Shown: piece by piece, positions 21,658-34,088 of the stretch | Layout: each line of letters opens with the position of its first letter | How positions within the stretch are numbered: position 1 is the stretch's first letter | Source of the DNA: Sodiomyces alkalinus F11 | Lineage: Eukaryota > Ascomycota > Sordariomycetes > Glomerellales > Plectosphaerellaceae | Assembly: GCF_003711515.1 (NCBI RefSeq) | Contig: NW_021167079.1 | Location: 1,787,471-1,851,470 of the forward strand | DNA: 64,000 nt | Reading direction: 5' to 3' | Translations under genes and position numbers: made by a program | Notes under the pieces: generated by a model | Databases searched by the model: none | The model's input: only the letters and a program-made list of their open reading frames with translations | What the model was told of the DNA's origin: nothing

Positions 21658-23058
21658 CTAATCCCCTGCTCCGGCCACCCGTCGGCCTCTGACATACACA
21701 TGTGCCATGTTCCTATCATCCCCCGTCATGACAAACTTTTCAAACGTGGTCTTGAGCGAATCGCCCTCTTCTCGCGGCGTCATGGCCGACCGCAACGCCG
21801 TATCCGTCGTCGTGGTCGTGACCCACACCGCATCAAACTGCTTTCCAACCTCAAAGTTCCCAATCTGGTCCTCGAGACAAAGGACTCCAGCCCCACCCAT
21901 CGTGGCCAGGTAAAACACCTCCTCTAACGACAGCGAAGAAGCATCGTCTCCTCTGCCTCGGTCCAGTACCACCCTCGCATTCGACGCGATCATGGCCAGC
22001 CGCATCACGGCCAGCATCTGCGACGCCCACCCGCCGCCGCTGTCGGTCCCCAACCCGACCTTGATCCCCCGCCGGAGGAAGTCCCGCACGGGCGCGACCA
22101 TGAAGCCGCCGCCGACGGTCATGTTGGCGATAGGACAATGCGCGACGCCGCATCGCAGGGCCGCGAGGCGTTCCTTGTCGTAGTCCGTCATGATGGTGCA
22201 GTGGGCCAGGACGGACCGCCTGCCGAGGAGCCCGAAGGCGTCGTAGAGATCGGCCTCGCTCTCGTACGCCGGGAAGAGCGCCCTGGTGGCCTCGATCTCT
22301 TGTTCGGCTTCGTTGAAGTGCGTCTGCATGGCTAGCGTGTCGTCGCGCTTCAGCATTTCGCCTAGCCCTGTGAGCAGCTCCGGGGTGCAGCTGATGGCGA
22401 ACCTGGGCGTGACGATGGGTTTCACGAGAGCCTGTTCGTCGCCCGTTTCGGCACCGCCGCCGCCGCCGTGTCCCGAGAGGCTTCGAATGTACCGGACACA
22501 CTCCTCGGTTTCGCGAAGGGAGTCCGCGGCGCCCTGTTCGCGGATGTACTCGGGGGCGTTGCGGTCCATGTTGCACTTCCCCACGAAGGCCCGCTGGCCT
22601 TTCGCGTGACAGATGTCGGCCAGGATACGTGTCGACTCGGCATGCCGGGAGCTGTAGTACGACGCCGTGGTGATGCCGTGGCGGAGGAAGTCGCCCACGC
22701 TTTGCTCGTACGTCTTCCGCGCGTACGAGGGATCGGAGAAGCGTGCTTCGACGGGGAAGGTGACTTGCTCTAGCCAGTCCAGGATATGAAGGCCCTGGCC
22801 GAGGCCACGCATGGGCCATTGCGGCGCATGGTTATGAGTGTCGACGAAGCCTGGGATGAGAAAGTCGCCCGGAGGGAGATGATGGACCTTGGCGCCGGCG
22901 GGGAGGGGTAGATCGGGTGTACCTGGAGCGGATGATTTCTGGAAGGCGGTGATACGGCCGTCGGGACTGATAATAAGGGTTGCGTTTTCGAGGATTTCGA
23001 GATGAGTGAGGTCCAGAGAATGGATCATAGCTCCGCGAAAGACAAGGGGAGAGCCCAT
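21658..23058 (-). CDS. GUD1: Guanine deaminase
   Basis: Hydrolyses guanine to xanthine and ammonia in purine salvage and catabolism, in the cytosol. The protein is 466 aa from the ATG at 23058. The reading frame extends to 23094, but there is no ATG there. Amidohydrolase zinc motifs are complete: PGFVDTHNHAPQW (His75, His77), QTHFNE (His247, Glu250), LAHCT (His286) and GLGTDSGGG (Asp339). The THNHAPQ form is typical of guanine deaminases rather than cytosine or atrazine-type enzymes. Length matches the family and there is no intron. The stop lies only about 210 bp from the target duplication of the transposon, yet the gene shows no RIP, so the mutation block stops before it. Confidence 0.93.
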   Translation of the reverse strand: MGSPLVFRGAMIHSLDLTHLEILENATLIISPDGRITAFQKSSAPGTPDLPLPAGAKVHHLPPGDFLIPGFVDTHNHAPQWPMRGLGQGLHILDWLEQVTFPVEARFSDPSYARKTYEQSVGDFLRHGITTASYYSSRHAESTRILADICHAKGQRAFVGKCNMDRNAPEYIREQGAADSLRETEECVRYIRSLSGHGGGGGAETGDEQALVKPIVTPRFAISCTPELLTGLGEMLKRDDTLAMQTHFNEAEQEIEATRALFPAYESEADLYDAFGLLGRRSVLAHCTIMTDYDKERLAALRCGVAHCPIANMTVGGGFMVAPVRDFLRRGIKVGLGTDSGGGWASQMLAVMRLAMIASNARVVLDRGRGDDASSLSLEEVFYLATMGGAGVLCLEDQIGNFEVGKQFDAVWVTTTTTDTALRSAMTPREEGDSLKTTFEKFVMTGDDRNMAHVYVRGRRVAGAGD

Positions 23059-24028
23059 GATAATAGTGTGCAGTGACCAACACTCAGAGTCCAAGACTGC
23101 TGTTAGAGGTCAATAACGGGGAGGTATAAATCCTCCAATGAATGAAAACTGTTCGGCTGGATAAGTCATAAATAGGTACAGTCGATTATAGAAAAAACGT
23201 GAGAAGGATAAGGTATGGTCTGATTCCATGGCCCTAAACGAGTAGATGTCTGTGTTAAGTTGGTGTGATGTCTCACTGCATGCGACACCACGAAGGCTAC
23301 CACGATGGCAGCGGGACGGCTCAGCAACAACAGACCTTAAGGCAAGGTAAGGTACCTTAGGTACCTAGATACATGCCTAAGGTACCTACCTACCCAACGT
23401 ACGAAGGTAGAGCGGCCATTTAGAGTACCTTACCTTACTGCAGATTAGGTAGGTAGGTACCTTAGGTAGTGATAGGCAATAGATGCGGGGATGTGCGGTG
23501 CACCGATGAGACCGTGACAAGAAGCCAGACCTCTCAACTCCATGACGCGCAGTTGGTCTCGTTTCGTCTGGGCTTAGGAAACGGGCCGTGATAGACGAGC
23601 TGGATGAAATGGTAGGAGCTTCTGCTAACAATGGCCACTGAATTGTTTCATTTCGTCGATGAAGGAGTCGTTAATAATCGACTCATTTCAGGTACCTACT
23701 GTACAGCATAAGGTACCTTAGCATGATGGCCGAATCGACCTCCCCCAACGCCTTCCTGGTAGACATTCCGTTACTGAGTCTAAGATTTATGTACAAGTAC
23801 GAATGTCAGCCCTTTTGTTTCCATCCCATGTTCTCGTCTATGCCTCGGCTCCCTACGTAGTACCCGTGCTATGCAATCGAGACGAAGATACGACGTAATA
23901 CCTACAAAGAAAAGGTTACAAGGGAAAGAGATGAAGAACAAAAAAAGAAAAAGGAGCCCATCGGTGGACTACACCAGCAGAGATAAAAAGAAAAGGCGGG
24001 ATAAGGAGGAAAGGGAGAAAGAAGTGTG
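23059..24028. promoter_or_regulatory. Intergenic region with GGTACC palindrome cluster
   Basis: No gene seen. The region at 23341-23480 and around 23690-23720 is packed with the palindromic motif ACCTTAGGTACC and relatives. Similar clusters occur between other genes here (26510-26525, 30955-30965, 58857-58935). It holds the upstream region of the deaminase and the 3' side of the Tam41 gene. Confidence 0.45.
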
Positions 24029-25726
24029 TTATTCCTCCTCCTCCTTCTTGCCCTTCGCAGCGAGCTTGGCCTTACCGGCCCAATACTTCCGCCACTTCTC
24101 AAGCATATAACGCGCAGCCCGGATCGGACCGGCGGTGAAGATGCCCTTGACCGACTGCGCGGCGGCGGGCCAATAGACCGTCTGCTGAATGACGCGGCGG
24201 ACAAAGGACCGGAGCTCCTCGGGGTCGTCGTTCGCAATCCGACGCTCGAAGCCGCCGCCCGTAGAGCGCTTGAAGGACGAAGACCCGGAGGAGACGGCCT
24301 CGGCCTCCTCGCGCGCCGTCTGCTGGATCATGGCGTCGAATTCGGTGGCGGGGACCATGAATTTCTTCTGGTACTGGAAGTACAGCCGGGCGCGGAAGGC
24401 GCTGGGAAGACGCCGGACCATGTTGCCGCGCTTGACGGGGTCCATGTCCTGCTCGAGGTTGAAGGTCTCGTCGGGGTCCGGGGACGAGGACGCCAGGTTG
24501 CCCGGGGTGGCGGTGCCGAGAAAGTCGACGTTGGGGAGCGTTTCTATGAGAGGCGCGTAGAGCCTGCGGAAGGCAACCATGTTGTTGTCGACGATATCGG
24601 TCACCTTGCTCGGGCTCTCGGTCGGGAGCGACATGCGAGGGTCGCCCAGGTAGGACAGCCCGGCGATGGTGGCATACAGCTCGCGTTCGGTGAAGCGGGG
24701 CGGTAGGAGGAGGAGCGCGGCGCGGACGGCGGAGAGGAGGTTCACCTGGTTCGCGAGGCGGACGCGGGGGTGGTCCCGCAGGATCTTCACCGGCTTCTGG
24801 AGGCGGCCCGCGAGGTAGAGGTTGTTCCACGAGACGAGGTCGGTGCAGAGGTTATCGAGAGTGGTGACGCCGTACTTGATCTGGAGACCGTTCTGCGTGA
24901 CGTAGGGATTGAAGTAGACGCCGGCGCCCCAGCGATCCTGGGTCACGGACACGAGGCCGGACCCGAACCGCTTCAGGAAGGAATAGTGGTCGGGGTGCTG
25001 GCGCATGTTGAGCGAGTGCCAGTGCTGCGTGTGGGATACGCCGAAGATGAGATCGATGGACCGGGGACCCGAAGCCTGGACCTCCTTGAGCGCCGCGGTC
25101 GGACGGGGGTGCACGGCACGGTACTCCTCATTGCTCACCGCACGGCTGCCCGGTTTGGCCTGGGGGAATACCCCGGAGCCGTAGGCGAAAGCATACATGA
25201 TGGGGGCGCGGTACGAGCGCAGCAGCTGGGTTAGCTCTTTCTTGAACTCGGCATGAAACTCCATATGCTGGTTGGTGCCAAACAGCTTGTACGGCAGCTC
25301 GGTGAATTCCTCAATCTTGGCGTCGGCGTTGTCCTCCCAGTTATCGGCCGACAGAGTAGGGCCATGGCGGCGGTCTTGCTTGAAGTGTTTCTGGCCTGGC
25401 CAGGCAAAGTTTATGGCAGATCCGCGGTGAGTATATGCGGTATAAGGGGGCGGCCGTTCGCACTCGCCACCATCGCGTCTCTCGGCGCCGCTGTTGTTCT
25501 TCGCACTTCCATTCTCGGGAGGGTTGACAGCTTCCCGTACAGTAGTAGGTCCTGATTCTTCTTTTGTCTTCTCCTCCACGACCTTCTTTTCGGGTCTATC
25601 CGAATAACCGCGTGTAATGACGACAATAGGGCGTCGGAGGACATGGTTTGTCGAACAGTAGATCGGACCGGGGAGGGCAGCGCAAATAGGGACGGCTCCC
25701 TTTCGAAGGACGAGGCGGGACGACAT
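24029..25726 (-). CDS. TAM41: Mitochondrial phosphatidate cytidylyltransferase Tam41 (Mmp37 family)
   Basis: Converts phosphatidic acid and CTP to CDP-diacylglycerol on the matrix side of the inner mitochondrial membrane, the first step to cardiolipin. The protein is 565 aa from the ATG at 25726; the open frame continues upstream without an ATG. The N-terminus is rich in Arg, Leu and Ser with few acids, as in a mitochondrial presequence, and is followed by an acidic/Gly-rich linker. The core begins near residue 135 with the nucleotidyltransferase YGSGVF and IDLIFGVSH motifs and HWHSLNM, then WGAGVYFNP and IKYGV, all Tam41 signatures. A fungal insertion and a Lys/Glu-rich tail make it longer than the yeast protein (about 385 aa). 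No intron is seen. Confidence 0.93.
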   Translation of the reverse strand: MSSRLVLRKGAVPICAALPGPIYCSTNHVLRRPIVVITRGYSDRPEKKVVEEKTKEESGPTTVREAVNPPENGSAKNNSGAERRDGGECERPPPYTAYTHRGSAINFAWPGQKHFKQDRRHGPTLSADNWEDNADAKIEEFTELPYKLFGTNQHMEFHAEFKKELTQLLRSYRAPIMYAFAYGSGVFPQAKPGSRAVSNEEYRAVHPRPTAALKEVQASGPRSIDLIFGVSHTQHWHSLNMRQHPDHYSFLKRFGSGLVSVTQDRWGAGVYFNPYVTQNGLQIKYGVTTLDNLCTDLVSWNNLYLAGRLQKPVKILRDHPRVRLANQVNLLSAVRAALLLLPPRFTERELYATIAGLSYLGDPRMSLPTESPSKVTDIVDNNMVAFRRLYAPLIETLPNVDFLGTATPGNLASSSPDPDETFNLEQDMDPVKRGNMVRRLPSAFRARLYFQYQKKFMVPATEFDAMIQQTAREEAEAVSSGSSSFKRSTGGGFERRIANDDPEELRSFVRRVIQQTVYWPAAAQSVKGIFTAGPIRAARYMLEKWRKYWAGKAKLAAKGKKEEEE

Positions 25727-26914
25727 TGTTCTTTTCGCGTCTTGGGAACCAAGGGATGAAAACCTCAAAGGTGGCTTTACTCAGTACCTAGGATGGTGAC
25801 TGTATACGTGGGACCAGAACTGAAATGGCGTCTGGGATGCCGTAGCGACTCGCCGAAGAGGGAGTAGCGCTGGTGGTGTCTGAGGCCACTCGCGTGTGTC
25901 TGAGGATAACCGCAGTCAATCGTGGTGGACACGGACAGACGAAGGAGAAAAGAGCATTGCCAGCTGAGGCAGCCGCGGAAGAAATCAAGGATGGAAATAG
26001 GCCATGTGATTCTTGTTCGGGGCGTTCGGCGCGATGGGGAATAACGGGGAACGGGCGCTGGATCGGGGCGGATCGGATTGAGACCGGGCGGCACGGGGTT
26101 GCGAGCACGAAGGCTGCCCTGTACAGGAGCTGGAAAGATGCTAAAAGTCTTGAAGTGGATAGCCGAATTGACGGTTGACCGCCTGCGTGGATAGCAGTTG
26201 AAACGGTTGTGCCCTTGGGTGGGTGAGGGAATTGGAGGGGCAATGGATAGGAGGATCAATTCGATAGGACAGGAAAGCTTTCTTTTTCTCAAGAAAATCC
26301 CACGACAGGAAGCTCTTGACTTTGGGTGGGTTGTCCGACAAGCACAGGGCGGGATGTGGCCCGTGTGGATTAGCGACAAGGGACCAGCTGCATGCAAGTA
26401 CCTATACCTTTCTTCTTCTTCTGTCTGGACCTACCTATCATGTACCTACCCGTATAGAGTACGTGCATAGGGATCTGTACCTCGTACTTCGTACATAAAG
26501 GTTGCCGTTAAGGTACGGGTACCTAGGGCAGACATGGAGACTTGTGTCGGATTCTCCACATCATGGATGGTAACATATACGAAAAGCATGTACAACGTAC
26601 ACGTACGAATACAGGTAGGAACATGAAGACCAATCCGGTCGACATGACGTGGGCATTTTCACAAAGAAGGAACGAGGTTCTTGCGGAAAGAGGAAGGGAG
26701 GACGGATATAGGTAAACGGAAGAAGAAAGAGGAACTAATAAAGAACCTTACGTGTAATGTAAAAATGGAAACCGAAAACATGCACGAGATTGTTGACAAA
26801 GCGACAATAAACCAGCTTCAGTTTCCCAAGTAACCTCTCAGGCTTTCTACCATCTTTGGGGCATCATCGCATCGACCACCAGAGCTCGTTTCATCGTTTC
26901 TATTGATCGGCAAA
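25727..26914. promoter_or_regulatory. Divergent intergenic region between Tam41 and Mad1
   Basis: No supported gene; the ORFs here are low-complexity shadows. It contains GTACGT/GTACCT-rich sequence around 26395-26620. It should carry the promoters of both flanking genes. Confidence 0.4.
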
Positions 26915-29625
26915 ATGACTAGACAGTCGAATGTCGTAGACCTCACGTTGGAGGGATCGAGTTCGGAAACGGAGTCCGAGCCGGGATCGGAGTCTGTGGG
27001 TTCCGATTCCGGGTTAGAGGCTCCACAGACACCAGGACACGACGCCAAGGATGGATGGACGACGCCAATGCGACTACATCACGTGACTACGTCTCCAATC
27101 CCGCCCCAGACCTTTCCCGTCTCGTCGAATCGACTAAACAAACATTGTCGTCCGTTCCATGGACGCGTCGTCGAGTTGCGAATTGCCGCCATGAGATCAC
27201 ATACTCCGTCTGGCGATCCTCCTAGCGGGCGCAGCCCACTGCCTGGTCGGTTTCGTGCCAGCAGTGGTTCTGCTCTGCCCCGGCCCAACACGTTCCTCCG
27301 CGAATCCAGGGTACGCCGTACGTTGTCTCGAACAAAATGTTCAAGCTGCTAATTGTGATTGTGGGAACCTCTCAGGCCTTCCGCGCTACCCAGCCCAGTT
27401 ATAACATCTTTACCGGTACCGAAAGCCCCTCTCGGCGACCATCGTCCCGCCAAAGCCAGGCCCATGCGGCTGCTGCCGAAGCGCTGCGTGCGGCGTCTAG
27501 AGAGAGTTCCAAGGAAAATCTCGCCCCGGCCGACGCGCAAGAGTACGAATCGCAGCGCCATGTCATCGAAGAGCTCAAGGCCGAGATCAGTGCCCTGCGC
27601 TACACCATCAGCACGTTCGATTCGGAGAAACAGATGGCCGACGCCCGGCACAATGCCGACATGGAAGATCAGCGCCGCCGCGCCCAGGCCGATTTCGCCG
27701 CAAAACAAGCCGCCGAGTCGGAAAAGTCGCAGGCGCTGCGCCAGCTAGAGGCTGCCAAGCAGGAGCTCGACGAGATGAGGGAGACGTCCAGCCAAGAGAA
27801 GCTGAGCTGGGAAAGGAAGATCCGTGACGCTGAAGACGAGGCTCGCCTCTTACAAGAGCAGCTGGAGGATCTGGCGACGGCCAAGGACGAGGCCGCCCGC
27901 ATCCACGACAAGAAAATCACAGATGTCGAAATGCAGCTGCAGGCGGCGGAGAAAGCGACGCGCGAGATGGATCAGGAAGGGCAAGCACGGGAGGCGGCTC
28001 TGCAGCAGGTCCAGGCACAGCTGGCGGAAAAGGATAACCAGATGGGGGATTTGGAGGCCGAAGTGTTGCGTCTCAAGGCCCAGACGGGCGACGCCGAGAC
28101 CATGGCGATCATCAAGAAGGAACTCTCCGAGCAGGTCACGCATATCAGGACGCTGGAATCTACGAATCGAGAACAGCTTGCCGAGTTGAAGCACCTTCGG
28201 CAAGTCACGAGGGCTGTGGAGGTGGTGGAAGAGGAAAAGCGCTCTCTACAGCGCAAGCTGGATGCCTTCCGAGCCGTCGAGGACGAGCTCGCCGAGACGC
28301 GTATGCAGCGCCAACGCCTCGAGGATGAGAGGTTAGCGTGGACGGCCTACCTGAAAACCACGAGCGAATCGGGCGATCATCTCGAATTCGAGTCGCCCGA
28401 GGCCGTGGCGCGCGCCCTGGTTCGAGAGCGGCTCACGTCGGCTTCGTACATGGACAAGATGGGAGAACTGCAAGCAGAGCTGGCGGCGCAGGAGAGCACG
28501 ATCCACTCCCTGGAGACGGAGGTGTCGAGGCTCAAGTCCGAGGTCGAAAAGGCCAAGGTCAGCGCCAACGCCTCCAGCGCGGACAAGACGCGCATGCGAC
28601 TGGAGCGGCAGCGGGCCCTGGCTGCCAAGGAAGTCGAGTACCTGAGGGCGCAGCTTAAGATGTTCGACGCCGAAGACGTGACTTTCCAGCCCGAGCAGTT
28701 TGACGAGCAAAGAGCGAAGCGAATCCAAGAGCTCGAAGACGTCGTCGACCAGTACAAGGCCGAGGTACAAAATCTACACGCGGAGCTATCCTCCCGGGAA
28801 TCGTTGTCCCAATCGACGCCGACGCCGACGCCGACGCCGAGCGTGGGGAACAAACGACCGCGACTGAATGACGACCACGGCGCCGCCGAGCCGACAAACT
28901 CGGCGCTCGCGGAGCAGCAGCTGGCCGAGCTGACGAGGAAGAAGCGCAAGCTGCAGGACGAGTTCTCGGCGCTGCAATCGCAACACGCGCTGACGGTGAA
29001 GGAGCTGTCGGTGGCGCGGGAGCAGGTGCAGGCGCTCCAGTCGTCGTCCAAGACGCGGGTCCTGGCGCTGCGGTCCAACCCGACGTCGGACTACGAGAGG
29101 GTCAAGGTGGCGACGCTCAAGGCGCTGCAGGCGGAGAACGCGGAGCTGCTGGCGCACATGATGCGGGACCACCCGGGGCGGGGGGCGCAGTCGTCGCCGT
29201 CGCGGTCGTTCCCGACGGTGCCGGCGTCGCAGCTGGCGGCGGCGCGGCGGGAGGTGGACGAGGCCAAGGCGGAGACGGCGAGCGCGCAGAAGCTGGCGCG
29301 GCGGCTGCGCGAGGTGTGGGGGGCCAAGTCGGCCGAGTTCAAGGAGGCGGTGTTCTCGACCATGGGGTGGGTGGTGACGTTTATGCCCAACGGCAAGATG
29401 CGCGTCGAGTCGCAGTACTACCCTTCCCGGACGGACGAGCACGAGAACAGCATCGTGTTCGACGGGGAGCGCGGGACGATGAAGGTGGGCGGTGGGCCCA
29501 GGAGCGCCTTTGCGGCCAAGATCTCCAACCATATCAAGTATTGGGTCCACGACAAGGGGTGTATCCCTGGTTTCCTGGCGGCGTTGACTATTGAGTTTTA
29601 CGAGGAGAAGATGGCGGGCGAGTGA
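26915..29625 (+). CDS. MAD1: Spindle assembly checkpoint protein Mad1
   Basis: Recruits Mad2 to unattached kinetochores and helps make the anaphase inhibitor; it also docks at nuclear pores. Exons 26915-27310 and 27376-29625 are joined by a 65-bp intron with GTACGC donor, GCTAAT branch and CTCAG acceptor, which keeps the frame and gives about 881 aa. Nearly all of the second exon is heptad-rich coiled coil (residues about 180-700). The conserved globular C-terminus follows, with WGAKSAEFKEAV, GWVVTFMPNGKMRVES and CIPGFLAALTIEFYE, diagnostic for Mad1. The first exon is acidic and low in complexity; its start and extent are less certain. Confidence 0.88.
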
Positions 29626-31712
29626 GTGAGGAATGAAGGAGATGTGACGATGTATGATGGACTGTGGCCTTTTCTGTTTTCTTTCTTTCTTTTTTTGTCC
29701 TTTCCGTTTCTCTTCTCCTTAATTACCTGATGTGCATACGCATCTATACCCATGATATGGCAGGGTAGGACAGGTCACCTAGAGGTTGGGCGTTAAAAGG
29801 GAGGCAGCAGATCCCTTGGCTTGGGCTTTTTTTTTTTTTCCTTTTTTTATCTCCTTTCTTTTTTCCTTCCTTTCTTTCTTTCTTTCTATCTTTATTTGGC
29901 TCGTTTTTCCTTTCTTTTTTTTCGAGCAGGTCTTTTGCTTTTCAAATTCATCAAGCGGCGGCATGACTTGTCTGTCTGTCTACCTTCTACCTTGCTCCGT
30001 TGTCCCGCTAATAGTCCTTCGTACTTCGTAGTCGGTAGTGGCGCAGCGTTGCATCCCTGGTAGCCACTGGTGGCTGCTGCTTGTGTCACGGTCCGTGCAC
30101 GTGCCACCACGTACCCCGCCCGGGCTAAACCTTAATTCATCCTTCCCGCTGCAGCGCGACCTCGCTAGGTCACACGAAAGCAACTTTCTGCCGCATTCCA
30201 TTCTGACCCTGCTTTCTGCTTACCTTACCTTAAGGTATATACGATAGAACGGTTCGAATGAAATGATGGTCTCGGTACTGGCCAGGCCGAACTCAGCCGG
30301 ACAGAGGTGCCGTGGGCTGACTCACTGACGCTTGGGTCTGTGCCATCACTGCCATCCCCGTCTTGTTCCACGCTTCAGCCCTTCAAGCCGCTGGTGTGAA
30401 GATCACACACAAAATGGGATTCGGATCGGGCTGATGCTAATTATGGAGGAACATCATGCGACTCCCGGTTCAAGCAGAGGCCGGGCGATGCGTTTTCAGA
30501 CACTGGCAAGTCGTGTCATTTCTATGGCCAGCCGTCGAGCCACGAAAGCGTCGTTCTGCTCGACTCAGCCCTCCCCAACGCTGGGGCCAAATCGCCTTGG
30601 CTTTGTACTAAGCCCAGCCAAGGAAGCTCGGAAACTCGGAAACTCGGAAACTCCAACATTACGGATGGCTGGGTCGGGTACGTCCTGAAACCGGGACCCT
30701 CGCAACATGCTGGTCCGGCCGAAAGTCTCTCATCAAGCCATCGAGCATTAGCTTACACCGGGCGCAACGTTAATGATCGAAAGCCCTTGAAACACCGCGG
30801 CGTTTTCCGGCTTTTATGACGTCGTTATGTCCATGGAGTACGTTGTACACGTACGTGTACAGTACAATATTACCGGGTATCCGTACCTACTCCGTACAAT
30901 TTCCCTTCTGACCCGGAGCCTAATAATGTCGTTCGAGCGTCATTCGTTGCTCAGTACCTTAGGTACTTCAACTTCGGACTTCGGAAGCTGTCATCCGGGA
31001 GCTGGGACGATACGATGTGTTTTCTGCTTTTTTTTTCCGCTTCCGCCTTCATTCATCTTCTCCCCGTGCTTCTTTCCCCGTGCGAGCTCCACTATGAAGC
31101 TCAACATTTTCATTTCCATCCCTCTCAACACGTCGAATCCCCATCTTCGGATCAAAAGATGTACAAAATCAAGCCCTGCCAAGCACACCGGCTCTCTTCG
31201 ACCGTTGAACGGCGGTAATAGATCGGACCTGACCATGGTCATCGGAAGCTCCGGTCTTTAACATCGGACTCGGGGACCGGGCAGCCAACATTCATGATTC
31301 ATCCTCCGTCCCAAACCCGGAGAGCATTTTCGCCTCCGAGATTCCATGCTAGACGGCCACGGATTACAACCTTCCCGCCGAACCAAGACGAACAAGATTT
31401 CGAAACAAGGAGAGGAACTGATGGCCCCTTGAAGGATACTCTACTCACTCGCAAAAGCCCGACTCTTCTCATAGCCATCAGAGCCAGCCAGCTAACCAGC
31501 CTCGATCGTCTCAGAAGCTGGGATTCGAGGGACAAGGGGACCCTTTGCTCTTCCGTATGAATCTATTTAGCGGTCGGTAGCGGAATAGTCAGTCCCAGTC
31601 GACACGCTGCCGACGGTACCATCAACGTTGCTCTGGTTGCTCTGGTTTGAATGCCTCCCATCGGGAAATCCATACCACTTATTGGCAAGGACAGGCATCC
31701 GCCGCCATAGCT
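29626..31712. promoter_or_regulatory. 2-kb intergenic region upstream of the GPCR gene
   Basis: No gene that I can support. It contains a CT-rich tract (29825-29925), a TTACCTTAAGGTA motif near 30225, a short repeat of GGAAACTC units (30630-30655) and a perfect 18-bp palindrome TGTACACGTACGTGTACA at 30844-30861. It may include a long 5' leader of the receptor gene. Confidence 0.4.
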
Positions 31713-34024
31713 ATGCCGCCTCACTCGAGAGGGATATCGGGGGTATCGTCTCCTTCCAGCCATAGGACGACACTGGTTCCTCGTCTTACGGGCTATGGGA
31801 GCGATGCCAACACCGAGGCATGGCGTTCCTCCCCCCCCCGCGAGCTTTACATTGGTCGATGTGCATCCTTGGCCTTCTCACTCCTCACCTTGGTGACGAT
31901 AGGAATTGTTCTTCACTTCTTTTTCCGCATGAGAAGAAGGAGTTTCCGGCAGAAGTGTGTTTCCCCTGGGTTCCCTTTACTTCAATTGCTTCTACTGACC
32001 CGTATGTGCATGCAGGTTGATCATGTTCGTCATGCTGTCTGATGCCCTACAGGCCCTATCATTTTTCATTTTCCCCATTGTCGATTTCGCAATAGGGCCC
32101 GTCCGATCCGATTCAACGTTCTGCCAGATCAATGGCTTCATCTTATCGCTGGGCATCGAGTCCTCGGATATTGCCGTCGTATACGTCGCCATTCATACAG
32201 CTCTCTACATATTCAAGCCCTCACAGTCGACTGGCCAGAGAGGCTTGTATCCCTACCGCCGGGCGGCCTACGTACTTATCTGCGTCATCCCTCTATTGCT
32301 AGCTTCACTCGCCTTCATTCATTTCCCGGCGTATACGAACGATGGCCTCCTCTGTTACCTGCCCGTGCATCCGGCCTGGCCATGGCTGGCGCTCAGTTGG
32401 GTTCCGCGCTACATTATAATTGCTACCCTCATCGTCCTCTATAGTTGGGTCTACTTTTATGTGGCCTTCCTCATGAGGACCTTCGACCAGGCCAGCGGGG
32501 AAAGGAAGCGTCAATGCGCCTTGGGAGACTGCCGTGCCGGGCGCCGGGTGGAACGGAACCGAAGTCGATATTCGTTGGGCTCCTTGCCTCCCACTCCTCC
32601 CATCGCTTATCACGGCCTCATCCCCGTACCGCCAGAGTCACGCCGGGGTTCTGCGACACATGAAGTGCGACGGTGGGAGTCGTTGGCTTCTTCGGGGACA
32701 TCACCCGCCGACCAGAAGAAGCCTAACCGACATGACGGCCGGCGGCACACCTGGAAACAGGCTTTGTTCCCGCATCCTATTCGCTGGAAAGAGCCCATCT
32801 TGCGCGCCAAGGAAAAGGTCAACGCCATCCGCCGGCCGGGAAAGGCCTCTGGGGGCCTTCGTCCTGGCCACACCACGGTCGCGAATCCTCCCAGCGCTGC
32901 ATCTGCCAGGCACGAGCACGAAGCTGAGCCCGAAGCCCCTCAAATCCCTTCTATTACCGTCGACCCTCCTTCGCCAACCAACGATGACGTTGCCCAATCT
33001 ACCACGTCTCTCACCCCGACATCCCTGCCGGAACCAGCCTATGACCCGCGACACGGTAGGAGTGATGGCGACGGCCAGTCAGGAGATACTCCACTGACTC
33101 GCGGGTCTTCCTCCCGTTCCGAATACTTCAATCACCTCTATCTCGCCAGCAGCACCCATCCCTGCGAGGAAGAGCAGAGGCCAAGAAGGAGCACGGACTC
33201 GACTTTGCAAACCCTGGATCCTGCTCAGAGACCCCGTTCCGACAGTCTCGCCACCATTCAACAGGTTCAGAGCCACCATTGCAACTGCCCGCTCGCCCCG
33301 TGGGGGACCGGTACCAGCGCGTCGTCCATCGGCACGGCAGGCACGGCAGGCACGGCCCTTTCCCCCACGTCGGCAGACTGGGCCGCTGTGGAGGCAGAAG
33401 GAGGATCGGACACGGACACGGACGCACCCGACTCGATGGCCTATGAGCGCGACCAGCTGCGGCGCCAGCTACGCTACCTATTCATGTACCCGATTGTCTA
33501 CATCCTCGTGTGGGTGGCGCCCCTGATCTCCCACGTGATGCAGTGGAAGAGCCCGCAGAACGACGCGCCTTACGCCGTGGGCCTGTTGAGCCTCATCAGC
33601 CTGTGCATTCAGGGGTTCGCGTCCGCGACGCTGTTCGCCAGCCGGGAGAAACCCTGGCGGTACGCGCGGAAGAGCACGTTGCATCATCCGGACGAGGCGT
33701 TTTCGCGCGGTTGGTGCGGGCCGTGGTCGGGCTCGTTGTCGTGGAGAAACTGCTTCGACTGGAGGGCGTGGTGGAGCAACCATGGGGGGAATTCCGGGGT
33801 CGGACGGACGAAGGAGGAGATGCATATCCAGGGGCGTTTGGCTCGTATGCGGCGGGACTTGGAGTGTGTCGAGTCGGAGGAGCAGCGGAGGCGGCGGGGG
33901 ACGCCGGATGGTTCTGCGCGACGGAGTGCAGGAGGAGAGGGGCGTCCAGGGATAGAGTGGTGGGAGCGGATTGAGCATGTGTACGGGTCTGAGTATGGAT
34001 TGGATGAGGTTTTGGAAGGGGATC

Positions 34025-34088
<64 letters not shown>

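Noticed and set aside
24026..24706. Plus-strand 226-codon frame opposite Tam41
   Set aside because: It is an antisense shadow of a GC-rich conserved gene, with low-complexity composition.
28786..29550. Minus-strand 254-codon frame opposite Mad1
   Set aside because: An Arg/Leu-rich shadow of the Mad1 coiled coil.
34027..34088. Interstitial telomere repeat
   Set aside because: The unit is GAGGGT, not TTAGGG, and it is in frame within a coding exon.
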